A DNA stretch of 64,000 bases from Desulfomarina profundi (GTDB lineage: Bacteria > Desulfobacterota > Desulfobulbia > Desulfobulbales > Desulfocapsaceae). This document shows, in pieces, positions 18,667 through 27,702 of the stretch. The notes beneath the pieces are model-generated. The model was not told the origin of the DNA. It made no database searches and was given only the letters and a program-made list of their open reading frames with translations. Position 1 is the first letter of the stretch. Each line of letters starts with the position of its first letter. The stretch is from NCBI RefSeq assembly GCF_019703855.1, contig NZ_AP024086.1, positions 806,001 through 870,000 on the forward strand, read 5' to 3'. Both the position numbers and the translations under genes were made by a program.

Positions 18667-20742
18667 ATGACTTTGAAGGTGCACTATTTTAAGCAGAATT
18701 TCCCATTTGCTGACAGATATTATGCAGGGAAAATCAGTCCGCAACTGGTTGGAACATTGTTCCTTGGGATAGTCTTGATCATTATTCAGAGCAGTCAGGT
18801 GATGGCCGCTGCCGGAGATGACAACCTGGAGTACCTGAAGGGGCTTGATATCGAGGATCTGCTGCGCACGCAGGTAACATCCGCATCGAAACGACCGGAA
18901 TCATTGACAGATGCGGCAACAGCCGTTTTTGTCATAACGGCAGAGGATATAAAGAGAACCGGGGCGAGAAATATCCCGGAGGCTCTGCGCATGGTGCCGG
19001 GTATACAGGTTTCCCAGCTGGATGCCAATAAATGGATAATCAGTGCCAGGGGATTTGGAGAACTTTTCAGTAACAAGCTGCTTGTGCTCATGGACGGAAG
19101 GTCAGTCTATACGCCTCTCTTTTCAGGGGTGTTCTGGGATGTTCAGGATACCGTGATGGAGGATATTGATCGTATTGAGGTTATACGGGGGCCGGGGGCA
19201 ACACTTTGGGGTGCAAACGCGGTCAACGGTGTGATCAATATCATTACCAAGTCAACGTCCGACACCATGGGTGGCCTGGTTTCATTGACGGGAGGATCAT
19301 ATGATCCGATTGTCGCCACTGCTCGATATGGTGGTGAAATCGGAGCAATCGGTGGTTACCGTTTTTATGTGAAAGGGGCGGATCACAACGAATTTCCCAT
19401 GAGTGACGGTGAGGATGGCAAAGATGACTGGAGCATGACGCAGGGAGGATTCAGGGTTGACCTGGAGCCGGAGCGGGACAGAAGAATCCGGGTGCAGGGT
19501 GATATTCAGAATGGTGAGGAAGGTGTTGCTTATTCTTTTCCCGGGTTTCCCGAGCTGGAAAACCTCAGTACCGATTTTCATACCTTCACGGCAAATCTTC
19601 TGACAAAATGGGAAGGAGATTTCAGTAACGGCAACCAGGCTTCTCTCCAGGCATACTGGGACTATACGGAAAAAGATCTGCTGATTGTGGACGAGAAAAG
19701 GACGACGTTTGATCTGGATTTTCAGTATGTCTGGACAGCGTCACCGTTTCATGACGTGGTCTGGGGGTTTGGGTATCGGGTCAGTTCTGATGAGATTAAG
19801 TCGTCACAGTATACTTATTTCAATCCGGAAGAGCGGACCACTGAACTCTTCAGTGCCTTTATTCAGGATGAGATAACCCTGGTGGATAATCGCTGGTGGC
19901 TCACGATCGGCTCCAAGTTTGAGCATAATGACTACAGTGGTTTTGAGGTGCAACCCAATATGAGGATGCGTTGGAAAACCGATGATGACCAGACTTTCTG
20001 GGTCTCGGTGTCAAGGGCTGTCCGTACTCCTGCCCGTGCTGATCACGATATGACGATCTTTACAGTTGCTTCCCGGGATTCCAGCGGTAATCTGGTTGCC
20101 AGTACCATCGAGGGCAATCGTGATTTCGAGGCGGAGGAGCTGGTAGCCTACGAGGCAGGGCATCGTTGCAGACCGTTTCACAGGTTGTCTCTTGATACGG
20201 CTTTCTTTTATAATGTTTATGAGAATCTCAGGTCCCTGGAAGTTGGGGCTCCCTATTTTTCTTCATTCTCCGATTCACTCCTGCTGGCCCCCAACTATAT
20301 TACCAATGCGCTGTCCGGAAAAGCCTACGGTCTTGAACTTCTGGCAACCCTGCAGGCTGCGGACTGGTGGAAGCTTTCCCTTGGGTATTCCCTGCTGAAA
20401 ATGACTTTTGATGCCGATCCCGCTATCAGGATGACCAGTAAAAAATTTATACAGGACGACTACCCGCAGCATATGGTTCAAGTGAGGTCCTATATGGATG
20501 TGTGGGAGAATGTCTCCCTCGATAGTGAATTTTACTATATGGATCAATTGGGAGAGGGGCCAGTGGATGCCTACGTTCGATTTGATCTCAGGCTTGGCTG
20601 GCAGATAAATGATAATTTTGACCTGAGTCTCAATGCTGAAAACCTGACGGACTCCAGGCACGGGGAATATAGCTCGACTGTAAACATAGTCGGAACGGAA
20701 GTACCTCGAAGATTTTTTGCGAAATTAACCTGGAATTTTTGA
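18667..20742 (+). CDS. TonB-dependent outer-membrane receptor
   Basis: 691 residues from ATG 18667, preferred to the TTG at 18595 because of the AGGAAG ribosome binding site. A signal sequence with a long hydrophobic run (LVGTLFLGIVLIIIQ) ends in MAAAG. A plug domain (about 40-170) follows, with the TonB box-like region and VFVITAEDIKRTGARNIPEALRMVPGI, DGRSVYTPLF, and ATLWGANAVNGVINIITKS. The rest is a beta-barrel ending in an aromatic residue (ARFFAKLTWNF-type C-terminus, last residue Phe). The ligand is unknown. The next genes, YfiR-like and a histidine kinase, overlap it, so the receptor may be part of a signalling module and not only a nutrient importer. Confidence 0.9.
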   Translation: MTLKVHYFKQNFPFADRYYAGKISPQLVGTLFLGIVLIIIQSSQVMAAAGDDNLEYLKGLDIEDLLRTQVTSASKRPESLTDAATAVFVITAEDIKRTGARNIPEALRMVPGIQVSQLDANKWIISARGFGELFSNKLLVLMDGRSVYTPLFSGVFWDVQDTVMEDIDRIEVIRGPGATLWGANAVNGVINIITKSTSDTMGGLVSLTGGSYDPIVATARYGGEIGAIGGYRFYVKGADHNEFPMSDGEDGKDDWSMTQGGFRVDLEPERDRRIRVQGDIQNGEEGVAYSFPGFPELENLSTDFHTFTANLLTKWEGDFSNGNQASLQAYWDYTEKDLLIVDEKRTTFDLDFQYVWTASPFHDVVWGFGYRVSSDEIKSSQYTYFNPEERTTELFSAFIQDEITLVDNRWWLTIGSKFEHNDYSGFEVQPNMRMRWKTDDDQTFWVSVSRAVRTPARADHDMTIFTVASRDSSGNLVASTIEGNRDFEAEELVAYEAGHRCRPFHRLSLDTAFFYNVYENLRSLEVGAPYFSSFSDSLLLAPNYITNALSGKAYGLELLATLQAADWWKLSLGYSLLKMTFDADPAIRMTSKKFIQDDYPQHMVQVRSYMDVWENVSLDSEFYYMDQLGEGPVDAYVRFDLRLGWQINDNFDLSLNAENLTDSRHGEYSSTVNIVGTEVPRRFFAKLTWNF

Positions 20743-21380
20743 CGATCAGCTTTCATACTGCAATGATTTCACGACCCGATACTGCTCATTCAATGATACG
20801 GAAGAAAAGGAGAAGGCCCCGGTTTATGCTGTGCGCCTGTCTGCTCACTTTTTTCCTGTTTGGTATTGGTAACGGCTACATCCATGCGGCACACCCGAAA
20901 GTGTTCAAGGAAAATCAGGTGAAGGGAGTATTTCTCTACAATTTGATCAAATTTGTAACCTGGCCGGACTCGGAACATAAGGTTGATCCATTTATTATTG
21001 GTGTTCTTGGCGGTGATTCCTTCGATTACCTGTTGCGCAAGGTAGTGGAAGGTGAATACATCGGGCACAGGAAAATCATGGTTGAGCACTATGATTCATC
21101 GGATCAGGTTGTATGGTCCAGAGTGGATATGCTCTTTATTTCCAGGGGTGCTGCCCCGGGAGTTGACAGTCTTTCCCGTCTGGCGGCGAATAATAATGTG
21201 CTGACGGTGGGTGAGGAGGTTGGATTCTGCAGGAGGGGAGGAATGATTAATCTGGTTACCAGGGGAAGCAGAATTCTTATTGAGGTGAATATAGGGCAGA
21301 TCAGGAAAAGTGGATTCAGGGTGAGCGCACAGGTGTTGAAACTTGCAAGGATTGTAAAAACGGTTTCGGAGGAAAATTGA
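20739..21380 (+). CDS. YfiR-like periplasmic protein (DUF4154)
   Basis: Up to 213 residues; the TTG at 20739 overlaps the TonB gene, but ATGs at 20763 and 20793 are alternatives, and the Sec signal peptide (RFMLCACLLTFFLFGIGNGYIHA) follows the last. The mature region is a YfiR-like domain: VKGVFLYNLIKFVTWP near the start, FIIGVLGGDSF, and the ending GGMINLVTRGSRILIEVNI. In Pseudomonas YfiR is a periplasmic inhibitor of a membrane diguanylate cyclase. Here its likely partner is the kinase that begins one base before its stop codon (TGATG). Confidence 0.85.
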   Translation: MTISFHTAMISRPDTAHSMIRKKRRRPRFMLCACLLTFFLFGIGNGYIHAAHPKVFKENQVKGVFLYNLIKFVTWPDSEHKVDPFIIGVLGGDSFDYLLRKVVEGEYIGHRKIMVEHYDSSDQVVWSRVDMLFISRGAAPGVDSLSRLAANNNVLTVGEEVGFCRRGGMINLVTRGSRILIEVNIGQIRKSGFRVSAQVLKLARIVKTVSEEN

Positions 21381-23388
21381 TGATTCGTGGATTCGGAAAC
21401 CGTCCTGTTCAGGCGAAACTGGCCTATATCGTCATGGCTATCAGCAGTTTTCTTGTGATATTCATGGCCATCAGCTTTATCACCGACAAGGTTTACTCCT
21501 TCAGGCGTGACATGGTGGAGAATCTGGCCATTCTTGCCAATACTATCGGTAAAAACAGTACGGCCGCCCTGATATTTGATGATCCGCTGACGGCTGAAGA
21601 TACCCTTTCGGCCCTGAAAGCGGCGCCATATGTCAAATGTGCTACTATTTTCAGAAATGACGGCACGGTATTTTCCCGGTACTCAAGGCAGGGGAGGGGG
21701 CTAGAAGAGATCGACTATGCCATGAAGAAACACCTTCTCGGCCAGGCCATGAAGGCCAAATCGGGGGAGGAGATCCATAATTTCAATGAAGGATACCTGT
21801 CCCTGGCATCTCCCATCATGCTGGATAAAAAGCGACTGGGGTTTCTGGCGATCAAAGCAGACCTGGGGCGTTTGTATAATCGGCTGATCATCTCGATTGT
21901 TATTGTCATTGTTCTTATAGGAGCACTCGGTCTGCTGGCCCAGGTTGTGTCCGTCCGGCTCCATCGTTTTATTGCCTGGCCGCTTTTTGAACTGTTGCAA
22001 ACCATGGAAACTGTTAAACGGAAACAGAAATTTTCCGTGCGTGTACGTAAATTCAACGACGACGAGTTCGGTTCACTGACGGACAGTTTCAACAGTATGC
22101 TCGCCGAGATTGAAAAGCGTGACGAAAAGCTGGCTCATTACCAGAACCAGCTTGAGGAGCAGGTGGAAGACCGGACCAGGGAGCTGGTGAGGTCCAACGA
22201 ACAGCTGAAAAAAGAGGTTGCCGAACGAAAAATTATCCAGGATCAGCTGGCAAGGGCACAGAGAATGGAGGCTATAGGCACCCTGGCAGCGGGTGTGCCC
22301 CATGATCTGAACAATATTCTTTCTGGTATTGTCTCTTATCCGGAACTGCTGCTGATGCGGATATCCGAGGAGCACGAACTGCATGACCCGCTCTGCACCA
22401 TACAGGCTTCAGGTAAAAAAGCGGCTGCCATTGTGCAGGATCTGCTGACCCTGTCCCGTCGGGGGGTAACTGCCATGGAGGTGGTCAACCTGGAGAAGGT
22501 GCTGGATGAATATCTCGACAGCCCGGAATGCAGGAAAATGCTTGATCTGCATCCCCATGTGAAGATCATCAAAGACCTTGACCCGGGTATCATGCAGATC
22601 ATGGGATCAGAGCTGCATCTGGGCAAAACCATCATGAACCTGGTTATTAATGCGGCCGAAGCGATGAGGGAGCCGGGAGAGGTGGTTGTTCGACTTGAGA
22701 ACTGTTACCTGGATACACCCGTGCCCGGATATGGTAAGGTGAATGAGGGGTATTATGTTCGGCTGACTGTTCAGGATTCCGGCCAGGGAATTGATGAAAA
22801 GGATCTCGAGTTCATTTTTGAGCCGTTTTATACCAAGAAAAAAATGGGATTGAGCGGTACCGGTCTCGGAATGACCGTGGTCTGGGGAACTGTACTGGAC
22901 CATAAAGGGTATATCAGCGTGGTGAGTAGACCGGGGGAAGGAACAGTTTTTTCTCTTTATTTTCCGGCAACCATGGAAGAACAGAAAGAGATTCCCGTGG
23001 CGGAAGGAGAGCTGTTCCAGGGGCAGGGCGAGTCCATTCTTGTTGTTGACGATGTGGAGGAGCAGCGGTTGATTGCCACTGATATCCTGAGGGAGCTTGG
23101 TTACAATGTTTTTGCGGTTTCTTCGGGGAAGAGGCCGTGATTTATGCGCAGCAGAATGATGTTGATCTTCTCATTCTTGATATGATTATGGATCCGGGAA
23201 TTGACGGACTTGAAACCTTTCGCCGGATATTGCAGTATCGACCGCGGCAGAGAGCGATAATTGCCAGTGGCTATACCGATTTTGACAGAATCAAGGAGGC
23301 CCGAAAACTCGGGTTGATAATCTACTTGCGAAAACCCTATACCATGAGCAATATTTCCCGTGTGGTTCGTGAGGAGTTGGAGCGTTAG
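21380..23388 (+). CDS. Hybrid sensor histidine kinase (one frameshift)
   Basis: Two helices flank a periplasmic CHASE8-like sensor (about residues 15-185). HAMP, a coiled coil and the HisKA domain follow, with phospho-acceptor His308 in GVPHDLNNILSG (canonical A replaced by P), then an HATPase domain ending in GTGLGMTVVWG. A receiver domain begins at ESILVVDDVEEQRLI but is cut after SSG by a shift in the run GGGG at 23125-23128; one extra G restores SSGEEAVIYAQQ and joins the downstream frame (23137-23388), which has the phospho-acceptor Asp in LLILDMIMD and the conserved Lys in YLRKPYT. As written, two ORFs; one hybrid kinase is far more likely. It probably reads the YfiR-like and TonB components. 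Confidence 0.85.
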
Positions 23389-23532
23389 GTTTTGAGTGTC
23401 AGGAGTCAGGAGTCAGGAGTCAGGAGTTAGGAGTTAGGAGTTAGGTGTTAGGGGTTAGGGGTTGGTGGTGAAGGGTTAGGTGTGGGGTGTTAGGGGTTAA
23501 GGGTTAAGGGTTAAGGGTGAAGGGGTTAGGAC
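23384..23532. repeat. Heptamer array (GGNGTNA), site 5, about 20 units
   Basis: Mostly contiguous units: GGAGTCA x4, GGAGTTA x3, GGTGTTA, GGGGTTA, AAGGGTTA and similar. Its start overlaps the stop codon of the hybrid kinase receiver (TAG, 23386-23388). Variation is concentrated at the third and sixth positions of the heptamer. Confidence 0.88.
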
Positions 23533-23534
23533 TT

Positions 23535-24230
23535 ATGTGTTCTGTTACCGTTATTATTCCCACGTTGAATGAAGAGGAAAATATTGATCTTCTGCTGACT
23601 CGTCTGTTGGCCGTCAGGAGGGAATCCGGCCTGGGTTTTTCCATTCTTTTTGTTGACTCCGCATCCACTGACGGGACCGGGGAAAAGGTGATGGCCTGGC
23701 GGGAGAAGGGGGATATCTCCCTGCTTTGCCGGGATCCGGATGATGATCTGATGGAAGTGGTTGTTGCCGGTGCCTGCGCTGCAAAAACCCGATTTGTGGT
23801 AGTGATGGATGCTGATCTCAGCCACCCTCCTGAAATACTGCCGGAACTGGTGGCGCCTCTTCTGGACGGCTCCTGTGATATGGTTATCGGCAGTCGGTAT
23901 GTGGCCGGTGGCGCCACGCCTGACTGGCCGTTTTACCGCAGGTTTGCATCAAAACTGGCCACCATTCCAGCCAGGTTGTTTACGGATGTGAAAGACCCTC
24001 TTGCCGGATTTTTTGCGGTGGAACGGCAAAGACTTGCCACCCTTGACGGATCTGTTCACGGTTTTAAGATCGGACTGGAGGTGCTGGCGGAAGGGGGACG
24101 CTCCCTGCGGGTTAAGGAAGTACCCATCATTTTCAGGGACCGGAGTTTTGGGGTTTCAAAGATGAATTTCCGGGTTGTTTTTCATTACCTGGTGCAGCTC
24201 TTTCAACTGCTGGTGAAAAAATTTCGATAG
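23535..24230 (+). CDS. GT2-family glycosyltransferase (dolichol-phosphate mannosyltransferase-like)
   Basis: 231 residues from ATG 23535; the longer GTG start at 23517 lies in repeat DNA. A GT-A fold inverting enzyme: SVTVIIPTLNEEENIDLLL, the DxD-like DADLSHPPEILPEL, and SRYVAGGATPDWPFYRRFAS. The length and the basic LPEL/RY region resemble polyprenol-phosphate mannosyl- or glucosyltransferases, but there is no C-terminal membrane domain. It ends 3 bp before the convergent fumC gene. The substrate is not known. Confidence 0.82.
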   Translation: MCSVTVIIPTLNEEENIDLLLTRLLAVRRESGLGFSILFVDSASTDGTGEKVMAWREKGDISLLCRDPDDDLMEVVVAGACAAKTRFVVVMDADLSHPPEILPELVAPLLDGSCDMVIGSRYVAGGATPDWPFYRRFASKLATIPARLFTDVKDPLAGFFAVERQRLATLDGSVHGFKIGLEVLAEGGRSLRVKEVPIIFRDRSFGVSKMNFRVVFHYLVQLFQLLVKKFR

Positions 24231-24233
24231 GAA

Positions 24234-25640
24234 TCAGTGTTTTTTCCCTTTCTCTTCCATCTGCCAGTCCGCCAGGTTTTTCGGATCAAGCAGTCTCTCA
24301 AGGTCAGTTTCAGGTATATCCGTCATTTCCTTTGCCACATCAAGGACTGGTCTCTTGTCCCTGGTTGCGGTTTTTGCAATTTCCGCGGCCTTCATATAGC
24401 CGATTATCGGGTTGAGTGAAGTGACGAGCAGGGGATTGAGGAGCAGCTTGCTTTTACATGTTTCGCGGTCGACCCGCATGTGGGGAATCACTTTTTCGGC
24501 CAGGGAAAGACAGCTGCCGCTCAGGAGCTGAATGGAATCCAGGATAGCTGTTGCCGCCACCGGCAGCATGGTATTGAGCTGGAAGTTACCGCCAAGGCCA
24601 CAGACCTGGATGGTTGCATCGTTGCCGATGACTTTTGCCATGGCCATGCAGACCGCTTCCGGAATGACCGGGTTGACCTTGGCGGGCATGATGCTTGAGC
24701 CGGGCTGCAGCGGTTTCAGATGTATTTCTGACAGGCCGGCATCGGGCCCGGAGTTCATCCAGCGCAGGTCGCCGGCAATCTTGTAGAGTGCGGTTGCCGT
24801 GGCTTTCAGGACACCGGAGAATTCCACAACCGTGTCCAGGCTGCTGATGCCCTTGTACAGGGAAGGGGCCCTGGTAAATGTGAGCCCGGTCAGTTCGTTT
24901 AAAAAAGCAATTGCCTTACCGGGAAAATCGGGATGGCAGTTGACACCACTGCCCACCGCTGTTCCCCCCAGGGGCAGCCGCTGCAACCTGTCCAGGGAAT
25001 CCCTGATTCGTTCGCATGATTCAAAAAGCTGCATGACCCAGCCGTCAAGTTCCGCCTGGAGACGGATGGGCAGGGCGTCCATGAGATGGGTTCTGCCCGT
25101 TTTTATCACATCACTGTGAGCTTTGCCGAACTGGAGAAGTTCATCGGCAAGTCTGTCGAGAGCGGGAAGGAGCCTGTCCCGTGTTTGAATGGCTGCGGAG
25201 AGGTGCAGGGCGGTGGGAATAACATCATTGCTGCTCTGGCCGAAGTTGACATGATCGTTGGGCAACAGGTTTATGCCGTTTCGGGCCGCCAGGCCGCAGA
25301 TGACCTCATTAACGTTCATATTGGTGCTGGTTCCCGAGCCGGTCTGGAAGACGGAGATCGGAAACTGGTTCTGCGGTCTGGTGGAGAGGAGTCTGTCGGC
25401 GCAGTCAACTATTGCTGAAGCCAGATCCTGTGGCAGGAGTTTCAGGGCACCATTTGCTTTGGCGGCGGATTTTTTGATAAGAAGCAACCCTGTGATAAAA
25501 CTCCATGGAAGAGATTCTTCGGAAATGGTAAAATTATCGATTGCCCTCTGGGTCTGGGCTCCATACAGGCTTTCTGCCGGAACCCGGATATCACCCATGC
25601 TGTCTGTTTCCGTGCGGTATTTTTTCCCTTTATTGGCCAT
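24234..25640 (-). CDS. fumC: Fumarate hydratase, class II
   Basis: 468 residues from ATG 25640, which has an AGGAGA site; a GTG 18 bp earlier is less likely. It hydrates fumarate to malate in the oxidative/reductive citric acid pathway. Fumarase signatures: TGSGTSTNMNVNEVI, the region HVNFGQSSNDVIPTALHL, GGTAVGSGVNCHPDF and the superfamily signature GSSIMPAKVNPVIPE. The related aspartate ammonia-lyase cannot be excluded, but the GTAVG.G.N motif favours fumarase. It lies 24 bp downstream of a WrbA-like gene, likely cotranscribed. Confidence 0.9.
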   Translation of the reverse strand: MANKGKKYRTETDSMGDIRVPAESLYGAQTQRAIDNFTISEESLPWSFITGLLLIKKSAAKANGALKLLPQDLASAIVDCADRLLSTRPQNQFPISVFQTGSGTSTNMNVNEVICGLAARNGINLLPNDHVNFGQSSNDVIPTALHLSAAIQTRDRLLPALDRLADELLQFGKAHSDVIKTGRTHLMDALPIRLQAELDGWVMQLFESCERIRDSLDRLQRLPLGGTAVGSGVNCHPDFPGKAIAFLNELTGLTFTRAPSLYKGISSLDTVVEFSGVLKATATALYKIAGDLRWMNSGPDAGLSEIHLKPLQPGSSIMPAKVNPVIPEAVCMAMAKVIGNDATIQVCGLGGNFQLNTMLPVAATAILDSIQLLSGSCLSLAEKVIPHMRVDRETCKSKLLLNPLLVTSLNPIIGYMKAAEIAKTATRDKRPVLDVAKEMTDIPETDLERLLDPKNLADWQMEEKGKKH

Positions 25641-25664
25641 GATTTTTCTCCTGACCACACTGCA

Positions 25665-26228
25665 TCATGCGGCAAAAACAGTCTGGTCTTTCAGTGCCGC
25701 TGCCGCCCTGGTGACATTTGCGCCATGTGTCCTGCATACGGCAAGGGCATCGTCAGTCACGCCTGTGTGTTCCATGGCTTCATCGGCACTGCGGCCATAG
25801 GGACCCCAGTGAAGACCACCCTTTGTATAGAGAGCTGTATTCTTGGGTAAGGGTACAATAAGCATACCGAGTTCCGCAATATTATTCAGCATGCTGAGCA
25901 TGGCCAGTTCCGCTCCGGCTCCACTGCCTCCGAAACCGCCACCGGACATAAAGACACCGGCAACCTTGCCGTTCATGCTGTCTTTCATCCAGAGTCCTGA
26001 ACAGATGCGGTCGATGAATTTTTTCATCTGCCATGCCATACTGCCCATATGAACCGGGCTGCCGAACAGGATACCGTCGCTGTTTTTCATATCCTCTTTT
26101 GTGACTTCTTCTGCTTTTTTCACAAGAGGTTGTGCCCCGTTCACCGAACGTACTCCATCGGCTGTGGCCTGGGCCATTTTTTCCGTGTTACCAAAATCGC
26201 TTGCATATATTATAAGAATTTGTGTCAT
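25665..26228 (-). CDS. WrbA-like flavodoxin-fold NAD(P)H:quinone oxidoreductase
   Basis: 187 residues. The N-terminus ILIIYASDFGNTEKMAQATADGV is the FMN phosphate-binding loop of flavodoxins, and ILFGSPVHMGSMAWQMKKFIDR, FMSGGGFGGSGAGAELAM and the LHWGPYGRS segment are typical of WrbA-type quinone reductases. These pass two electrons to quinones, protecting cells from oxidative stress. It is a little shorter than typical WrbA (about 200). It may function as a single operon with fumC. Confidence 0.82.
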   Translation of the reverse strand: MTQILIIYASDFGNTEKMAQATADGVRSVNGAQPLVKKAEEVTKEDMKNSDGILFGSPVHMGSMAWQMKKFIDRICSGLWMKDSMNGKVAGVFMSGGGFGGSGAGAELAMLSMLNNIAELGMLIVPLPKNTALYTKGGLHWGPYGRSADEAMEHTGVTDDALAVCRTHGANVTRAAAALKDQTVFAA

Positions 26229-26263
26229 GGTGTCTCCTTTCCGGAATAATCCGGACTATGATG

Positions 26264-26338
26264 CTGCCTGAACTGACCTTGGGTGAATATTGTGTAAATG
26301 CAGTTCAAGCTCGATGTTCATGAGAAATGCGGCTTAAA
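26264..26338. mobile_element. MITE-like element family C, right-end fragment
   Basis: The segment GCCTG.ACTGACCT..GGTGAA.ATTGTGTAAAT, then GTTCATGAGAAATGCGG, matches the right half of the complete element at 36491-36715. The left end is missing. It lies in the 254-bp gap between the flavoprotein start and the desulfoferrodoxin terminator. Confidence 0.7.
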
Positions 26339-26429
26339 CCTGATCCGGGTTACAGATCACTATTAACAAACTGGGGGCTTTTATCGGTTCTGTCAAGGAG
26401 AAGAGGTGGGAGAACAGCGTGGAGAAAAG

Positions 26430-26471
26430 AGAGAAAAACTTCTTCCCCGAAAGTGTTTTCCGGGGAAGAAG
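26430..26471 (-). terminator. Rho-independent terminator of desulfoferrodoxin gene
   Basis: On the minus strand, an 11-bp perfect stem CTTCTTCCCCG/CGGGGAAGAAG with an 11-base loop is followed by TTTTTCTCTCTTTT, 12 bp after the stop codon. Confidence 0.85.
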
Positions 26472-26482
26472 ACTATCAGGTA

Positions 26483-26857
26483 TCAAGCCTTCCAGAGGCC
26501 ATGGAGGTTGCAGTAAGCCCTGGCGGTGACATCACCATCCAGTGGCGGGAAGTTGGCTGCCGGCTTGTCAGTCGGATCGAGAAACTGACGATATACGGTT
26601 TTTCCGGCGATGAGTTCAATCCATTCAATATAATGGTCTTCCGTCATGGGATGATCTACAGAACCCACGGTTACGGTCCATCCCTCGTCGGTTTTGGTGA
26701 GAACGGGAACATGTTTTTCAACAGCGGCATCGGTTGTGTTCTCTGCCATCATGGTCATCTGCTGGCCGCAGCACATGAGATCCGCTGTACCGGCAGTGAG
26801 AACTTCCACAATGTTTCCACAAAGCTCACATTTGTAAACTGCCATTTTGTCTGCCAT
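26483..26857 (-). CDS. dfx: Desulfoferrodoxin (two-iron superoxide reductase)
   Basis: 124 residues from ATG 26857, with a strong AGGAGG site; upstream in-frame ATGs are unlikely. It reduces superoxide to peroxide without making oxygen, in the cytoplasm of anaerobes. The N-terminal desulforedoxin centre has C10, C13, C29 and C30. The catalytic iron centre has Glu47 and Lys48 plus ligands His49, His69, His75, Cys116 and His119. All ligands are present. Rubredoxin at 34585 and a peroxiredoxin at 33888 could complete a detoxification chain. Confidence 0.95.
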   Translation of the reverse strand: MADKMAVYKCELCGNIVEVLTAGTADLMCCGQQMTMMAENTTDAAVEKHVPVLTKTDEGWTVTVGSVDHPMTEDHYIEWIELIAGKTVYRQFLDPTDKPAANFPPLDGDVTARAYCNLHGLWKA

Positions 26858-27153
26858 GCATCTTCCTCCTGTTGTATGGGAATCATATATAACCGGCTGC
26901 AATAATTTGTAACGTCGGTTATGTTGATTGAAGCGGTCTTGTCTACTCCTTTAGATCGTTACAACACAAGAACGTAATCATGGTTTGAAGTCCTTTCAAT
27001 TTATTTTTACAAAAATGTTTTAAAAGAAAAAATATTTGATTTTTCTTGCCGGATAAGTTGAGGAAGGCCTTACTTTGTACCACTATGTGTGATAAAGTTT
27101 CGGGTAAGCTGCAGTTATTTCAGAACAATGAAAAGAACAGAACAGGAGTATTT

Positions 27154-27702
27154 ATGAGAAACAAAAGTAGAGCGTGTCTGGTGTCTGCCTGGTGTTTTCT
27201 GATGATCTTTTTTGTCACCGCGGTTCATGGTGCTGATTACAGCCATGAGGTTAAGGCCAAAAAAATATCTTTCAGCTGGAGGGTGGATGGTGACAGGCTT
27301 GCTGTCCGGCTGTCTGCGAAAACAACAGGATGGGTTGGGATCGGTTTTAACCCCAGTGAAGAGATGAAGGATGCAAATTTTATTCTCGGCTATGTCAAGA
27401 AGGGAAAAGCGAAACTGACCGATGAATTCGGGGTGGGGGAAACAAAGCATTCCCCGGATAAAAAGCTGGGCGGCGGTGTGGATGCTGTGCTGGTAGGCGG
27501 CTCCGAGGAGGGTGGAATTACAACCCTGGAATTTACCATTCCTCTTCAATCCAAAGATAAGTATGATTCCGAAATCAAGGTGGAGGGAGACACGGTGGTT
27601 CTTCTTGCCTATGGGCCAGGAAGAGACAGTTTCAGAACCCGTCACAAGTATAGAACTGCCCTGAAGGTCAATCTGGCAACGGGAGCATCTTCACCATTAT
27701 GA
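27154..27702 (+). CDS. Exported DOMON-domain protein
   Basis: 182 residues from ATG 27154, with AGGAG 7 bp upstream; earlier in-frame starts are rejected. A signal peptide (SAWCFLMIFFVTAVHGA) precedes a DOMON-like beta-sandwich (about 35-175): VRLSAKTTGWVGIGFNPSEEMKDANFILGYV, then LEFTIPL. DOMON domains bind haem or sugars and often feed electron transfer proteins. Four bases separate its stop from the overlapping Sco gene, which suggests a periplasmic redox component of the oxidase operon, perhaps in place of a cytochrome c domain (inference). Confidence 0.8.
   Translation: MRNKSRACLVSAWCFLMIFFVTAVHGADYSHEVKAKKISFSWRVDGDRLAVRLSAKTTGWVGIGFNPSEEMKDANFILGYVKKGKAKLTDEFGVGETKHSPDKKLGGGVDAVLVGGSEEGGITTLEFTIPLQSKDKYDSEIKVEGDTVVLLAYGPGRDSFRTRHKYRTALKVNLATGASSPL

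Noticed and set aside
23125-23388. Programmed frameshift or separate response regulator
   Set aside because: Four other genes show the same one-G deficit, so a sequence error explains all; no slippery heptamer and stimulatory structure were identified.
23384-23532. CRISPR array
   Set aside because: The unit is 7 bp with no spacers between repeats.
26327-26905. 192-residue plus-strand ORF over the desulfoferrodoxin
   Set aside because: The minus strand has all metal ligands, a good ribosome binding site and a terminator; the plus ORF has none.
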